Source: Actinomycetota bacterium
GTDB lineage: Bacteria > Actinomycetota > CADDZG01 > WHSQ01
NCBI GenBank assembly: GCA_030446465.1
Contig: JAUJNI010000002.1
Location: 633,043-697,042 of the forward strand
Length of the DNA: 64,000 nt
Reading direction: 5' to 3'
Positions 18,157 to 26,153 of this stretch are shown here, piece after piece. Every line of letters begins with the position of its first letter. The first letter of the stretch is position 1. Made by a program: the position numbers and the translations under genes. The notes below the pieces were generated by a model that did no database searches, was not told the DNA's origin, and worked only from the letters and a program-made list of their open reading frames with translations.

Positions 18157-19539
18157 TTATGCAGGGGCCGGCTGCGGCGGAAGGCTCTGCAAAGATGCGT
18201 CCAGGGCATCGTCGGCGAGCGGGAAGTCGACAAGCGTGCCCGACAGGAAAGCGTCGTAAGCGCTCATGTCGAAGTGCCCGTGACCGCACATGTTGAAGAG
18301 GATGACGCGCTCCTCGTCGGCCTCGCGCGCCGCAAGCGCCTCGTCGATCGCTCCCTTTATTGCGTGCGAGGGCTCCGGGGCGGGCAAGAAGCCCTCGGCC
18401 CGGGAAAACTGCAGCGCAGCCTCGAACACCGGAGTCTGCATGTAGGCCCTCGCTTCGTACATGCCTGCCTTGACCAATCCGCACAGCGACGGAGCGTCGC
18501 CGTGGTATCTGAGGCCACCCGCATGAACCGGGGGAGGTACGAAGTCGTGACCCAGGGTGTACATGGGCATAAGCGGAGTTGTCCCGGCCGTGTCTCCGAA
18601 GTCGTACGCGTAGATGCCGCGCGTCAAGGTGGGGCAGGCCTCCGGCTCGACCGCCAGGAAGCGGGTCTTGGCGTTGCCCTCCAAGACGTCCATGGCGAAC
18701 GGGTAGGAGATGCCCGCATAGTTGGAGCCGCCGCCGACGCAGCCGATGACGACGTCGGGAACGTCCTCGAATGCCTCCATCTGGCGTTTGGCCTCGAGAC
18801 CGATGATCGTCTGGTGCGTGCAGACGTGGTTCAGCACAGAGCCCAACGCATAGCTGGTGTCGGCATTTTGGGCGGCGATCTCGACCGCCTCGGAGATCGC
18901 GATCCCGAGAGACCCAGTCGATTCGGGGTTCTTTTCGAGGATGTTGCGTCCGGCCTGCGTCTCGTTTGACGGGGACGCGTGCACGTTGGCTCCCCAGGTC
19001 TGCATCATGACCCGCCGGTACGGCTTGTGCTCGTAGGAGACCTTGACCATGAACACGAGGCACTCGAGGTCGAAGGTGGCGCAGGCATAGGACAGGGCGC
19101 TGCCCCACTGGCCGGCCCCCGTCTCGGTAGTTAGCTTCCTGATGCCGGCCTGCTTGTTGTAGTAGGCCTGAGGCACTGCCGTGTTGGGCTTGTGCGAACC
19201 CGCCGGCGAGACGCCTTCCCACTTGTAGTAGAGGCGCTGTTTGCCGGTCAGCCCGAGCGATTGCTCGAGCCTGCGGGCCCGGTACAAAGGAGAGGGCCTC
19301 CACTGTTTGTAGATGTCCAGGACCGGTCCCGGGATATCGATCCAGCGCTCGCTCGAGACCTCCTGCATGATGAGTGCCTCGGGGAACAACGGGGCCAGGT
19401 CCTCGGGACCGACAGGTTGCATGGTTCCGGGATGAAGGGGCGGAAGCGGCTCCCCCGGGAGGTCGGGCAGGATGTTGTACCAGGCGGTGGGAAGCTCTGA
19501 CTCGGGCAAGACGACCTTGGTGACGTCTTCTCTAGGCAT
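18157..19539 (-). CDS. trpB2: Tryptophan synthase beta chain, TrpB2 type
   Basis: Protein of 460 residues. The PLP lysine lies in [14 protein letters not shown], and the phosphate-binding loop is [10 protein letters not shown]. The extended N-terminus ([14 protein letters not shown]) is typical of TrpB2 rather than TrpB1, which partners TrpA. The enzyme joins indole and serine to make tryptophan, or acts as a stand-alone indole-salvage or serine-deaminating form. ATG 19539 has GGGAGGAG 4 bp upstream. No trpA is nearby; the operon partner is DUF1015. Confidence 0.92.
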   Translation of the reverse strand: MPREDVTKVVLPESELPTAWYNILPDLPGEPLPPLHPGTMQPVGPEDLAPLFPEALIMQEVSSERWIDIPGPVLDIYKQWRPSPLYRARRLEQSLGLTGKQRLYYKWEGVSPAGSHKPNTAVPQAYYNKQAGIRKLTTETGAGQWGSALSYACATFDLECLVFMVKVSYEHKPYRRVMMQTWGANVHASPSNETQAGRNILEKNPESTGSLGIAISEAVEIAAQNADTSYALGSVLNHVCTHQTIIGLEAKRQMEAFEDVPDVVIGCVGGGSNYAGISYPFAMDVLEGNAKTRFLAVEPEACPTLTRGIYAYDFGDTAGTTPLMPMYTLGHDFVPPPVHAGGLRYHGDAPSLCGLVKAGMYEARAYMQTPVFEAALQFSRAEGFLPAPEPSHAIKGAIDEALAAREADEERVILFNMCGHGHFDMSAYDAFLSGTLVDFPLADDALDASLQSLPPQPAPA

Positions 19540-19631
19540 GACGCTCCTCCCGCTCCGGAAATTGAATGGCCAGCTTGACGCTACGCCCGCGCGGTAGTTG
19601 ATTGTCAAGTGGGCCGCAAGAAAGGTGTTCC

Positions 19632-20147
19632 TTGCCAGTTTCAGAGACCAACTCGAAGATCATCTACGAGGCGCTCAAGGCCTCGGGCGTAGGGGTCATG
19701 TCGGCCCTGCCCGAGACCTGGCTCGTGCACCTCATCCGCATGGCCGAGGACGACCCCGACATGGCTCTGGTGCGCCTGGCCAAAGAAGAGGAGGGTGTGG
19801 GCATCGCCGCCGGCGCCCACTTCGGAGGGGCCCGCTCCGCGCTGTTGATGCAGAATCACGGATTCCTCCAGTCGATCAACGGCATCGTCTCGCTGGCGTT
19901 GCTCTACAAGATCCCTCTGCTGATGCTGATCAGTGACAGGGGACATTTGGGGGAGCCCGACCCGTGGCAGACGGAGGGGGGCCGCTACACCCGTCCGGTG
20001 CTCGATGCGCTGCGGATCGTGTACGACGAGCTCGGCGATCCAGCAGACGTCGACGCGAAGGTCGCCAAGGCCATGACCCTGGCCCAGTCGTCACTTTCTC
20101 CGGTGGCGCTGCTGCTGACGCGCGACTTGATGTGGGAGCGGCGGTGA
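19632..20147 (+). CDS. TPP enzyme, alpha (PYR-domain) subunit, ComD-like
   Basis: Protein of 171 residues that looks like a single thiamine-diphosphate PYR domain: [15 protein letters not shown] carries the glutamate that activates the cofactor, and [13 protein letters not shown] follows. It resembles the alpha subunit of sulfopyruvate decarboxylase (ComD) and the matching half of phosphonopyruvate decarboxylase. TTG 19632 is chosen because AAAGG lies upstream; the start is uncertain by about 10 codons. The stop overlaps the next start (GTGA), so the two subunits are coupled. The keto-acid substrate cannot be deduced. Confidence 0.8.
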   Translation: MPVSETNSKIIYEALKASGVGVMSALPETWLVHLIRMAEDDPDMALVRLAKEEEGVGIAAGAHFGGARSALLMQNHGFLQSINGIVSLALLYKIPLLMLISDRGHLGEPDPWQTEGGRYTRPVLDALRIVYDELGDPADVDAKVAKAMTLAQSSLSPVALLLTRDLMWERR

Positions 20148-20788
20148 AGCGAATCGACTGCCTTTCGGCGATCTACGACTCTCTGGAGGACTGCGCCGTA
20201 GTAACCATCATGGGGGCCGTTGCCGTCGAGCTCTACTCGCTCGGCCATCGCGCCAACTTTTTCTATCTCGAGCACGCGATGGGCCTCGCCTCTTCCATCG
20301 GGTTAGGGATCGCGCTTGCCCAGCCGAACCGTAAGGTGGTCGTGATCGACGGTGACGGCTCGGTGCTGATGAATCTCGGAACGTTGACAACGCTGGCCCG
20401 CTACGCGCCCGGCAACTTGACTCACATCGTGTTCGACAACGAGAGCCTGCTGTCGGTTGGGGGCTTCCCGACGGCCACCTCGACCGGCTCTGATATTGGA
20501 TTGATGGCTTCGGGGGCCGGCATCGAGCACTCCGTAACGGTGCGTGAGCTCGACGCCTTCGTCGCAGAGGCAACGGAGGCCGTTGAGTCCGACCGGCTGT
20601 CCTGTGTGGTCGCAAAGGTGGAGGCGGTTGGTCCCGCCGGCTTCCACATGGACCTGCACATGCTCGAGAACCGGTTCGAGTTCCCAAGGGCGCTGCGGCT
20701 GCAGGATGAGAAGCAGGCTGAGCCGCCGCCGCGCCCCGACCCTCGGGGGGCAGAGCCATTGACCGACGAGCCGGCGCACCCGCACTAG
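20144..20788 (+). CDS. TPP enzyme, beta (PP-domain) subunit, ComE-like
   Basis: Protein of 214 residues with the pyrophosphate/Mg-binding motif GDGSVLMNLGTLTTLARYAPGN (GDG...N type, about residues 65-86) preceded by HAMGLASSIGLGIAL. Together with the preceding subunit it rebuilds a complete decarboxylase-type TPP enzyme with the ComDE split. The last 35 residues (from LRLQDEKQ) are a proline-rich tail absent from the core fold. The start GTG 20144 overlaps the alpha stop. Confidence 0.82.
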   Translation: MKRIDCLSAIYDSLEDCAVVTIMGAVAVELYSLGHRANFFYLEHAMGLASSIGLGIALAQPNRKVVVIDGDGSVLMNLGTLTTLARYAPGNLTHIVFDNESLLSVGGFPTATSTGSDIGLMASGAGIEHSVTVRELDAFVAEATEAVESDRLSCVVAKVEAVGPAGFHMDLHMLENRFEFPRALRLQDEKQAEPPPRPDPRGAEPLTDEPAHPH

Positions 20789-20814
20789 CCACCGCAGAGC
20801 AGAGGAGGACTTGC

Positions 20815-21654
20815 ATGAATGACCCCGGGGACGTTGCGATGCAGTACCAAGCGGCGAGCGAGCAGGCCGCCGGGCTCGAAGTCAACGTGCTGGCTCTGGT
20901 GGCGGACGCACTGGCGTCGGGGCTCGTGACGGTCGTCGATCTTACTCAGCCACTGTCCGAGCGAACTCCGACCATTCAGCTCCCCGAGCCGTTCGTGAAC
21001 ACCCCAGGTTTCAAGCTGCGCGAGTTGAGTCGCTACGACGACCGGGGCCCGGCGTGGTACTGGAACGCAGTGGAGGTGGGGGAGCACGTCGGCACCCATT
21101 TCGACGCTCCGAGCCATTGGGTCACGGGCCGGGACCTCGACGACGTGTCGCAGGTGCCCCCCGCGCGCCTGATCGGTCCGGCAGCCGTCATCGACAAGAG
21201 CGAGGAGGCGGCCTCCGACCCCGATTACCTTTTGTCGGTCGACGACATAAGGGCGTGGGAGGCCGACCACGGACCCCTGCCGGACGGAGGCTGGTTGCTG
21301 TTCAGGACCGGGTGGGACGCGCGCGCTCACGACCAACAGGAGTTCCTAAACGCCGATGAAACCGGCCCCCACACTCCGGGCTTCGATGTCGAGTGCGCAC
21401 GGTGGCTCGCCGAAACGGCCCCGATTGTCGGCATCGGAGTGGAAACCGTCGGAACCGACGCAGGCGCGGCGCACTCTTTCGATCCGCCCTTCCCGTGTCA
21501 CAGCTTCTTGCTGGGGGCCGACAAATACGGCGTCACGCAACTGGCGAATCTCGCCAAGCTGCCCGCCACCGGCGCCATGCTGATCGTTGCACCGCTCAAG
21601 ATCGAGGGAGGCTCAGGAAGCCCCTGCCGGGCCCTGGCCCTGATTGCCACCTAG
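20815..21654 (+). CDS. Cyclase family protein (kynurenine-formamidase-like metal hydrolase)
   Basis: Protein of 279 residues. VVDLTQPLSERTP near residue 40 and the metal-binding HVGTHFDAPSHW near residue 92 are the signature of the cyclase/KynB family, which hydrolyses amide or lactone bonds with two metals. GIGVETVGTDAG holds a later conserved acidic residue. AGAGGAGG precedes the ATG. It follows the ComDE-like genes by 26 bp in the same direction, so the three probably act in one pathway, for example releasing a keto acid that the TPP enzyme decarboxylates (inference). Confidence 0.85.
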   Translation: MNDPGDVAMQYQAASEQAAGLEVNVLALVADALASGLVTVVDLTQPLSERTPTIQLPEPFVNTPGFKLRELSRYDDRGPAWYWNAVEVGEHVGTHFDAPSHWVTGRDLDDVSQVPPARLIGPAAVIDKSEEAASDPDYLLSVDDIRAWEADHGPLPDGGWLLFRTGWDARAHDQQEFLNADETGPHTPGFDVECARWLAETAPIVGIGVETVGTDAGAAHSFDPPFPCHSFLLGADKYGVTQLANLAKLPATGAMLIVAPLKIEGGSGSPCRALALIAT

Positions 21655-21720
21655 CAAACTCGCCCCGGGAGCGGGCCTGTGAAGTTTGGCGTTGGTCGTT
21701 TCTCTCACAGAGTCGCTGAG

Positions 21721-22050
21721 TCAGGGAATCACAGAGCAACGTTGGTCGAGGACCTCGTGTAGTTCATCGATTGCGCTCCGTAGCTCGTGGCTTGCTTTGC
21801 GGAAGTGGGAGGCACCGGTTCCCTCCAGTGATGCAGATTTGGCGAAGTCCAGAGGAGCCCGAAGACCTCTGACGGATTTGCGGTAGGTCTGGATGACGTC
21901 TTTGGCTTTTCTTTCGACCTCTTGTGCGATACCGATTCGACACCGCTGTTCGGAAAGAGTCACTTTCGAAGATCGCACATCGTCGTCGCAGGCGGAAAGA
22001 AGCAGCGTGGCGGCTAGGGAAGCACCAACAAGCCAGCGGGCCTTTCTCAT
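21721..22050 (-). CDS. Small lipoprotein
   Basis: Protein of 109 residues with a lipoprotein signal (MRKARWLVGASLAATLLLSAC; lipobox LSAC with the lipidated Cys near residue 21). The mature part is a charged helix (EVERKAKDVIQTYRKSVRGL) with two more Cys. ATG 22050 is preferred over the upstream ATGs because GGGAGG lies 7 bp before it. Anchored outside the membrane; function unknown. Confidence 0.75.
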   Translation of the reverse strand: MRKARWLVGASLAATLLLSACDDDVRSSKVTLSEQRCRIGIAQEVERKAKDVIQTYRKSVRGLRAPLDFAKSASLEGTGASHFRKASHELRSAIDELHEVLDQRCSVIP

Positions 22051-22087
22051 CTCAGTACCTCCCATCACAAGACGGTGTTCCGATCAC

Positions 22088-22834
22088 CTATTTTTCCCGT
22101 GATTCGAACAGGGTGATGGCCTCTTTCCGTGTGGGTGGCTGGAGGATGTCTCGTGCGAAGTCGGCGGCGTAGGGGCAGCCGCTGGCGCCCACCAGCGCCG
22201 CTGCGTCTTGGAAGTCATAGAGCGTTCGCTTGAGCTCCACATCGGGTCCTAGCAGGGCCCAGTAGGCGCCGCTCTGCCCCTCATAGGGCATGCCAACGGA
22301 GCCGGCGTTCACCACCCGTTTGCCCGCCGCAGCCCGGTCGAACTGCATGTGCGTGTGCCCACAGACCACAACGGGTTGCTCAACTGCCGCCACCATCTCC
22401 CGGACGTGCTCCTCTGAAGTCGCGGTGGTAATGACCTCCTCGTCGCTGCGGGGTGAGCCATGGCAGAAGAGCGTGGGGCCGAGTCCGTCAACGTCGATGT
22501 CAGCCGTCTCCTGCATTCTCGAGAGGAACCCTCGCTGCTCGGCGGTTATTTGGGTTGCACACCACAGGTTCACTTCCGCCACCCACGGCTCGAGTCCATG
22601 GGCTTCATCGTGTCTCTCCGCCACTTCTCGGTCGGCGTTGCCGCGGATGAATACGCATCTCTCCTGCAATTGTGTGATGCGGGTGATGGTCTCTTTCGGC
22701 AAAGGGCCCCATACAAGGTCTCCACCGAAGGCGATCACGTCAACGTCCAGACGGCCCACCTCTTCGAGCACAGCTTGGAGCGCTGGAAGGTTCCCGTGGA
22801 TGTCATAAAGCGCCGCCACACGCCGAGTCGCCAT
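22088..22834 (-). CDS. Metallophosphoesterase (YfcE/MJ0936 type)
   Basis: Protein of 248 residues with the calcineurin-like metal motifs in order: YDIHGN (D-x-H), GGDLVWGP (GD), GNAD (GN-H/D), FCHGSP and CGHTHMQ (GHxH). These bind two metal ions for phosphate-ester hydrolysis. The region after the GHTH motif (NAGSVGMPY) also matches the family. ATG 22834 starts one short lead before the first strand. Substrate unknown. Confidence 0.88.
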   Translation of the reverse strand: MATRRVAALYDIHGNLPALQAVLEEVGRLDVDVIAFGGDLVWGPLPKETITRITQLQERCVFIRGNADREVAERHDEAHGLEPWVAEVNLWCATQITAEQRGFLSRMQETADIDVDGLGPTLFCHGSPRSDEEVITTATSEEHVREMVAAVEQPVVVCGHTHMQFDRAAAGKRVVNAGSVGMPYEGQSGAYWALLGPDVELKRTLYDFQDAAALVGASGCPYAADFARDILQPPTRKEAITLFESREK

Positions 22835-22917
22835 GCCCGGAGGTAATACCAGAAGCCCTAAGCATCCGCACCGACAGGGGCTGCGCCCGCCCGGATACAA
22901 GAAGCTATCTTCACCTC

Positions 22918-23178
22918 ATGAGGGTAGTGACGGTAGAGGAGGCGAAAAAGAGACTCGGTTCTCTCATCGATGACGTCCGGCGCGGGGACACGGTGCTTAT
23001 CGTGGACCGGGGGTGCCCCGTTGCTCGCCTAGAACGGGCTGTCTCTGGTGCTGCAGTCGGCGAGGGCCGCTTGGGCCGACTTGAACGAGCGGGAATCGTT
23101 CGAAGGGCTACGGGGGCCGCGCCGATGGAGCTCATAGCTCAGGCCCCTCCGAGCCCTCGAAAAAAGGCAGTGCGATAA
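22918..23178 (+). CDS. Type II antitoxin, Phd/YefM family
   Basis: Protein of 86 residues beginning MRVVTVEEAKKRLGSLIDDV followed by RGDTVLIVDRGCPVARLE, the Phd/YefM N-terminal DNA-binding fold. The C-terminal half would neutralise a VapC toxin. The stop now reads TAA (GTG CGA TAA). If it was originally TGA, the next gene's ATG would have overlapped it (CGATGA), the usual antitoxin-toxin arrangement. The toxin downstream is broken, so the antitoxin is orphaned. Confidence 0.85.
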   Translation: MRVVTVEEAKKRLGSLIDDVRRGDTVLIVDRGCPVARLERAVSGAAVGEGRLGRLERAGIVRRATGAAPMELIAQAPPSPRKKAVR

Positions 23179-23640
23179 AGGCTCTTCTGGATGAGAGACG
23201 AGACGGTCGCTGAAGTTCTGGGACAGCTCCGCAGTCGTCCCTCTCCTCGTCGCTGAGGAGACGACATCAACCATGCAGCGGCTCTTCGAGGTCGATAGCG
23301 AGCTGCTCGTCTGGTGGGCGACGGAGATCGAATGCGTGTCTGCGATCGCCCGGCTCGAGCGAAACGGACAGCTTACGAGACAGGCGACAACGCAGGCCCT
23401 CGAACGCCTTGATGCGCTGAAACGTGGCTGGAATGAGATTGAGCCGTTGGAGAGTGTTCGACGGAAGCTCGGCGGCTACTGAGGGTGCACAACTTGCGAG
23501 CAGCCGACTCCCTTCAACTGGCCGCCATGGTGAGCGCGTCGGAGGGCCACCCGGCGTCGCTAGAGGTCGTTCGCTGGACGACCGCCTGATGGAAGCCGCT
23601 GAGCGAGAGGATTTCGCCGTCTTGCAGGTCGACTCCGCGG
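23154..23640 (+). repeat. Direct repeat, copy 1 of a ~480-bp vapC-containing segment
   Basis: Begins at CCCTCGAAAAAA in the antitoxin 3' end and runs through the broken vapC. It is repeated at 25417-25905 in the same orientation with many substitutions and a few indels. The protease and lipoprotein genes lie between the copies. Confidence 0.75.
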
Positions 23641-23657
23641 GCGAGCAAGAGCCGTAA
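23180..23657 (+). pseudogene. Broken vapC (PIN-domain toxin), copy 1
   Basis: AAGGCTCTTCTGGAT encodes KALLD, the usual start of a VapC PIN domain with its first catalytic Asp, but no ATG precedes it (ATA stands where ATG is expected). A ~32-nt insertion follows before the frame for SAVVPLL resumes. The middle part (23273-23482, e.g. LLVWWATEIECVSAIARLE) is readable, but single-base losses near 23465 and 23570 break it again compared with the copy at 25456-25914. Clearly inactive. Confidence 0.8.
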
Positions 23658-23789
23658 CCAACGACATTCCTGGGAGCTTCAACGTCTGACTTTCTTCAGC
23701 GATCGTGCGATGCGGCGGATTCTCTGGTTCAGTCTCCGCCTTACCCATGCCGCGAACACCTGGCGCGCACCCGGATTTGCTCGGGCCAC

Positions 23790-24869
23790 TTGGTGCGCAT
23801 CGGACGGGTGTATTGCCCACATTCGAGTGAATATGCGAATTCACGCCCACGGGCAGAGTCGAGTCGGGGGGGAATTGTCCCTCACCCTGAGAGACTTCAA
23901 CTGTTCACGGTTACGCGCACGGAGGCTGAAATAAATGACCTTGTCGCGCACATTAGTGCACGGATTGATGACCTCGCGGCTGACGGCATCGATGTACGCG
24001 GCGTTGGCACCTCGATCCCTGGCAATGTTGCGCAGATCGATGTGGCGACAGCAGATCAGGAGACGGTGAGGACGCTTGAATCTGCATTTGGCAGGTCGAA
24101 CCTCGACATTGTCGAGGTCCCTCGACTCCGCCCACTATTCGACCGAAAGCAATATCCACCACCATTGATGGCAGGCCTAGAGGTGTGGAACCAATTGGGC
24201 TTTCTAAGTCGGGATACGTGCACGGCGGCTTGGGGACTTCGAGACGTTACGCTCGAGACGACCTATCGACTGTCTGCTGGCCATTGCTTCAGCGGCTCGG
24301 ACGCACGAGATGAGTGGTTCCATGGGCAAGGTGCCGGGAGGCTTATTGGTTCCTTCTCGGCTGAGGCCTATCGAGATGGCAGCAGTTTCGACGGCGGATA
24401 TATCAGGGTCCTGAGTGACTCTGATGCTAACAGCTTGCTGTATCTAGACCCTTATCATGCAAGATACATGTCCTACGTCCAAAAGAAGAATAGGGATGAG
24501 GTCGGTCAGAGGGTTTGTCTGGGTGGGGTTACAACAGATGGCATCTGCGGGTACATCAAGGACACGGACTATACCGCGAACATCTCAGATGGCGGAGATA
24601 TCATCACCTTATTCCACCAACGGAAGGCTACCTTCATCGCAGAGCCCGGGGACAGTGGGGGTCCCGTCTACACCGGATACACGATGAAGGGCATCCAGTC
24701 TGCTGGGAACTTAAGCACATTCAGCACGTACAGCCACATTGGTTACTTGACCGAGTACTTCCCTAACAAGAGGGTTATGCGTATTGGCAGCAGCCTCGCG
24801 GGGAACGCTGGCATCGATCCCTTCACAACCATTGACATCTCCCAGGACCTAGAGCGCGTTGATGACTGA
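23790..24869 (+). CDS. Trypsin-like serine protease, N-terminally truncated
   Basis: Frame of 359 residues with the S1 triad: H in LSAGHC (about residue 168), D in SFDGGYI and S in EPGDSGGPVY. Before it, about residues 45-125 (VTRTEAEINDLVAHI...VGTSIPGNVAQIDV) resemble the pro-domain of alpha-lytic-type proteases. The family is secreted, yet no signal peptide is present; the first 25 codons from TTG 23790 look non-coding in style. The gene has therefore probably lost its true 5' end. Base composition is clearly less GC-rich than the surroundings, which suggests acquired DNA. Confidence 0.75.
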   Translation: MVRIGRVYCPHSSEYANSRPRAESSRGGIVPHPERLQLFTVTRTEAEINDLVAHISARIDDLAADGIDVRGVGTSIPGNVAQIDVATADQETVRTLESAFGRSNLDIVEVPRLRPLFDRKQYPPPLMAGLEVWNQLGFLSRDTCTAAWGLRDVTLETTYRLSAGHCFSGSDARDEWFHGQGAGRLIGSFSAEAYRDGSSFDGGYIRVLSDSDANSLLYLDPYHARYMSYVQKKNRDEVGQRVCLGGVTTDGICGYIKDTDYTANISDGGDIITLFHQRKATFIAEPGDSGGPVYTGYTMKGIQSAGNLSTFSTYSHIGYLTEYFPNKRVMRIGSSLAGNAGIDPFTTIDISQDLERVDD

Positions 24870-24896
24870 AGTTCGGTCGTCGGTTTTCTACACTCT

Positions 24897-25397
24897 GTGA
24901 CGTCGGACGTGCCTAAACGCAAAGCTGGAAAGGTGGTCTTGGTCAGCACCGCCGTGGTTTTAGGTGCATGTGCGACGGTGTCGTCCAGCATGGATTCGAA
25001 CGCCTATCGAGGAGCTGCCCTTCACCTCAACAAAGACCAGTTCCGGCCAGGAGAGGTAGTAAGGATCAACATCGTCACTGATTCCACAATGGATCTGAGG
25101 TGGGGGCTGGTTGCGTATTTGGAAAGAAGACAAGGGAACCAGTGGAAGCGCGTCTTCTATCTCGTGTCCCCTCTTGCGGGGGAAGGGGAGCCTACTTACT
25201 TCCCGGCAAGGGCGGGTCCGCCGCTGACGCCACTTGTGGGCTTTAGCGGCGACGGGACGCAAACGGTCCGCTTGCCGCTGGTGAGTCCAGGGCGATACCG
25301 AATCGGAAAACAATTCGTCACCTCGTCGCAAGCGACAGCTCATATGCGACGTATCACATCACACGTGGAAATGCGCGTCGTACCACCGGAGGAGTAA
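24897..25397 (+). CDS. Putative lipoprotein with a beta-sandwich domain
   Basis: Protein of 166 residues starting with GTG. A hydrophobic signal (KVVLVSTAVVLGAC) ends in a lipobox (LGAC) near residue 26. The mature part has alternating strands (FRPGEVVRINIVTDS, LRWGLVAYLERRQGNQWKRV, GRYRIGKQFV) that look like an immunoglobulin-like fold. It begins 28 bp after the protease stop and is probably co-transcribed. Function unknown. Confidence 0.65.
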   Translation: MTSDVPKRKAGKVVLVSTAVVLGACATVSSSMDSNAYRGAALHLNKDQFRPGEVVRINIVTDSTMDLRWGLVAYLERRQGNQWKRVFYLVSPLAGEGEPTYFPARAGPPLTPLVGFSGDGTQTVRLPLVSPGRYRIGKQFVTSSQATAHMRRITSHVEMRVVPPEE

Positions 25398-25416
25398 GGC
25401 AAGAATGGGGTCCAGC

Positions 25417-25905
25417 GCCCTCGAAAAAACGCCTGTGCGATAAAGGCTCTTCTGGATGAGAGACCAGACGGTCGCTGAAGTTCTGAGAAGCTCCGCAGTC
25501 GTCCCTCTCCTCGTCGCTGAGGAGACGACATCAACCTTGCAGCGGCTCTTCCAACTGGATACCGAGCTGCTTGTCTGGTGGGCGACGGAGATCGAATGCG
25601 TGTCTGCGATCGCCCGGCTGGAGCGAGACGGACAGCTTACGAGACAGGCGACAACTCAGGCCCTCGAACGCCTCGAGGCGCTGAAAGCTGGCTGGAATGA
25701 AATCGAACCGTTGGAGAGGGTTCGACGGACAGCTCGACGGCTACTGAGGGTGCACAACTTGCGAGCAGCCGACTCCCTTCAGCTGGCGGCCATGGTGGCC
25801 GCCTCAGAGGGTCAGCCGGCGTCGCTCCAGGTTGTCTCGCTTGACGATCGCTTGATTGAAGCGGCCGAGCGAGAAGACCTCGAGGTCGTCGATTTGGAAT
25901 TTTTC
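25417..25905 (+). repeat. Direct repeat, copy 2 of the vapC-containing segment
   Basis: Matches 23154-23640 in the same orientation, starting at CCCTCGAAAAAA. Only the last ~20 bp of the antitoxin gene are included, so this vapC copy has no antitoxin of its own. Confidence 0.75.
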
Positions 25906-25914
25906 CGCGAATAG
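25456..25914 (+). CDS. VapC-like PIN protein, copy 2, altered N-terminus
   Basis: Frame of 152 residues. From residue 12 (SSAVVPLLVAEETTS) through LLVWWATEIECVSAIARLE to LRAADSLQLAAM and VSLDDRLIEAAERE it is a complete PIN domain with the later acidic residues (E in WATEIE, D in AADSLQ, D in SLDDR). The normal opening KALLD, with the first catalytic Asp, is encoded just upstream (25443-25457) but is cut off by the same lost ATG (ATA) and an insertion of about 31 nt, as in copy 1. The ATG at 25456 reopens the frame with a foreign N-terminus (MRDQTVAEVLR). The protein may be made but is probably not an active RNase. Confidence 0.65.
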   Translation: MRDQTVAEVLRSSAVVPLLVAEETTSTLQRLFQLDTELLVWWATEIECVSAIARLERDGQLTRQATTQALERLEALKAGWNEIEPLERVRRTARRLLRVHNLRAADSLQLAAMVAASEGQPASLQVVSLDDRLIEAAEREDLEVVDLEFFRE

Positions 25915-25955
25915 CGCCCCCAACGCGGGTTCTCAGGTGGGCCTTCGGTACGGCC

Positions 25956-26153
25956 TCAGGCCCCCACGTGGTACAGGTGGCCTGGGTCGAGGTCGAGGCC
26001 GTTCACTACCTGCCACAGGGCGGCGACCGCTTTCAAGGCGTTGCGTTCTTCGAATGGCGCGAGGTCGCCCCGCTGCTCCGACAGCACCCTCACAAGGGAG
26101 TGATAACAGTCGACGATCTGCTGCTCGGCACTGTTGATCTCGTTCGCCATCAC
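25956..26153 (-). CDS. Small helical protein downstream of the PaaK-like ligase
   Basis: About 65 residues (MANEINSAEQQIVDCYHSLVRVLSEQRGDLAPFEERNALKAVAALWQVVNGL), predicted to be two helices. Its start overlaps the stop of the upstream ligase (TGATG), which indicates translational coupling and supports it as a real gene. GTG 26153 and ATG 26150 are alternative starts. Function unknown; it may be an accessory protein for the CoA-ligase pathway. Confidence 0.65.
   Translation of the reverse strand: MMANEINSAEQQIVDCYHSLVRVLSEQRGDLAPFEERNALKAVAALWQVVNGLDLDPGHLYHVGA

Noticed and set aside
18143-19303. N-terminal extension of the DUF1015 frame
   Set aside because: The extension is antisense-frame sequence of trpB2 on the same strand; the family start is at 18142 (MPELKPFRG).
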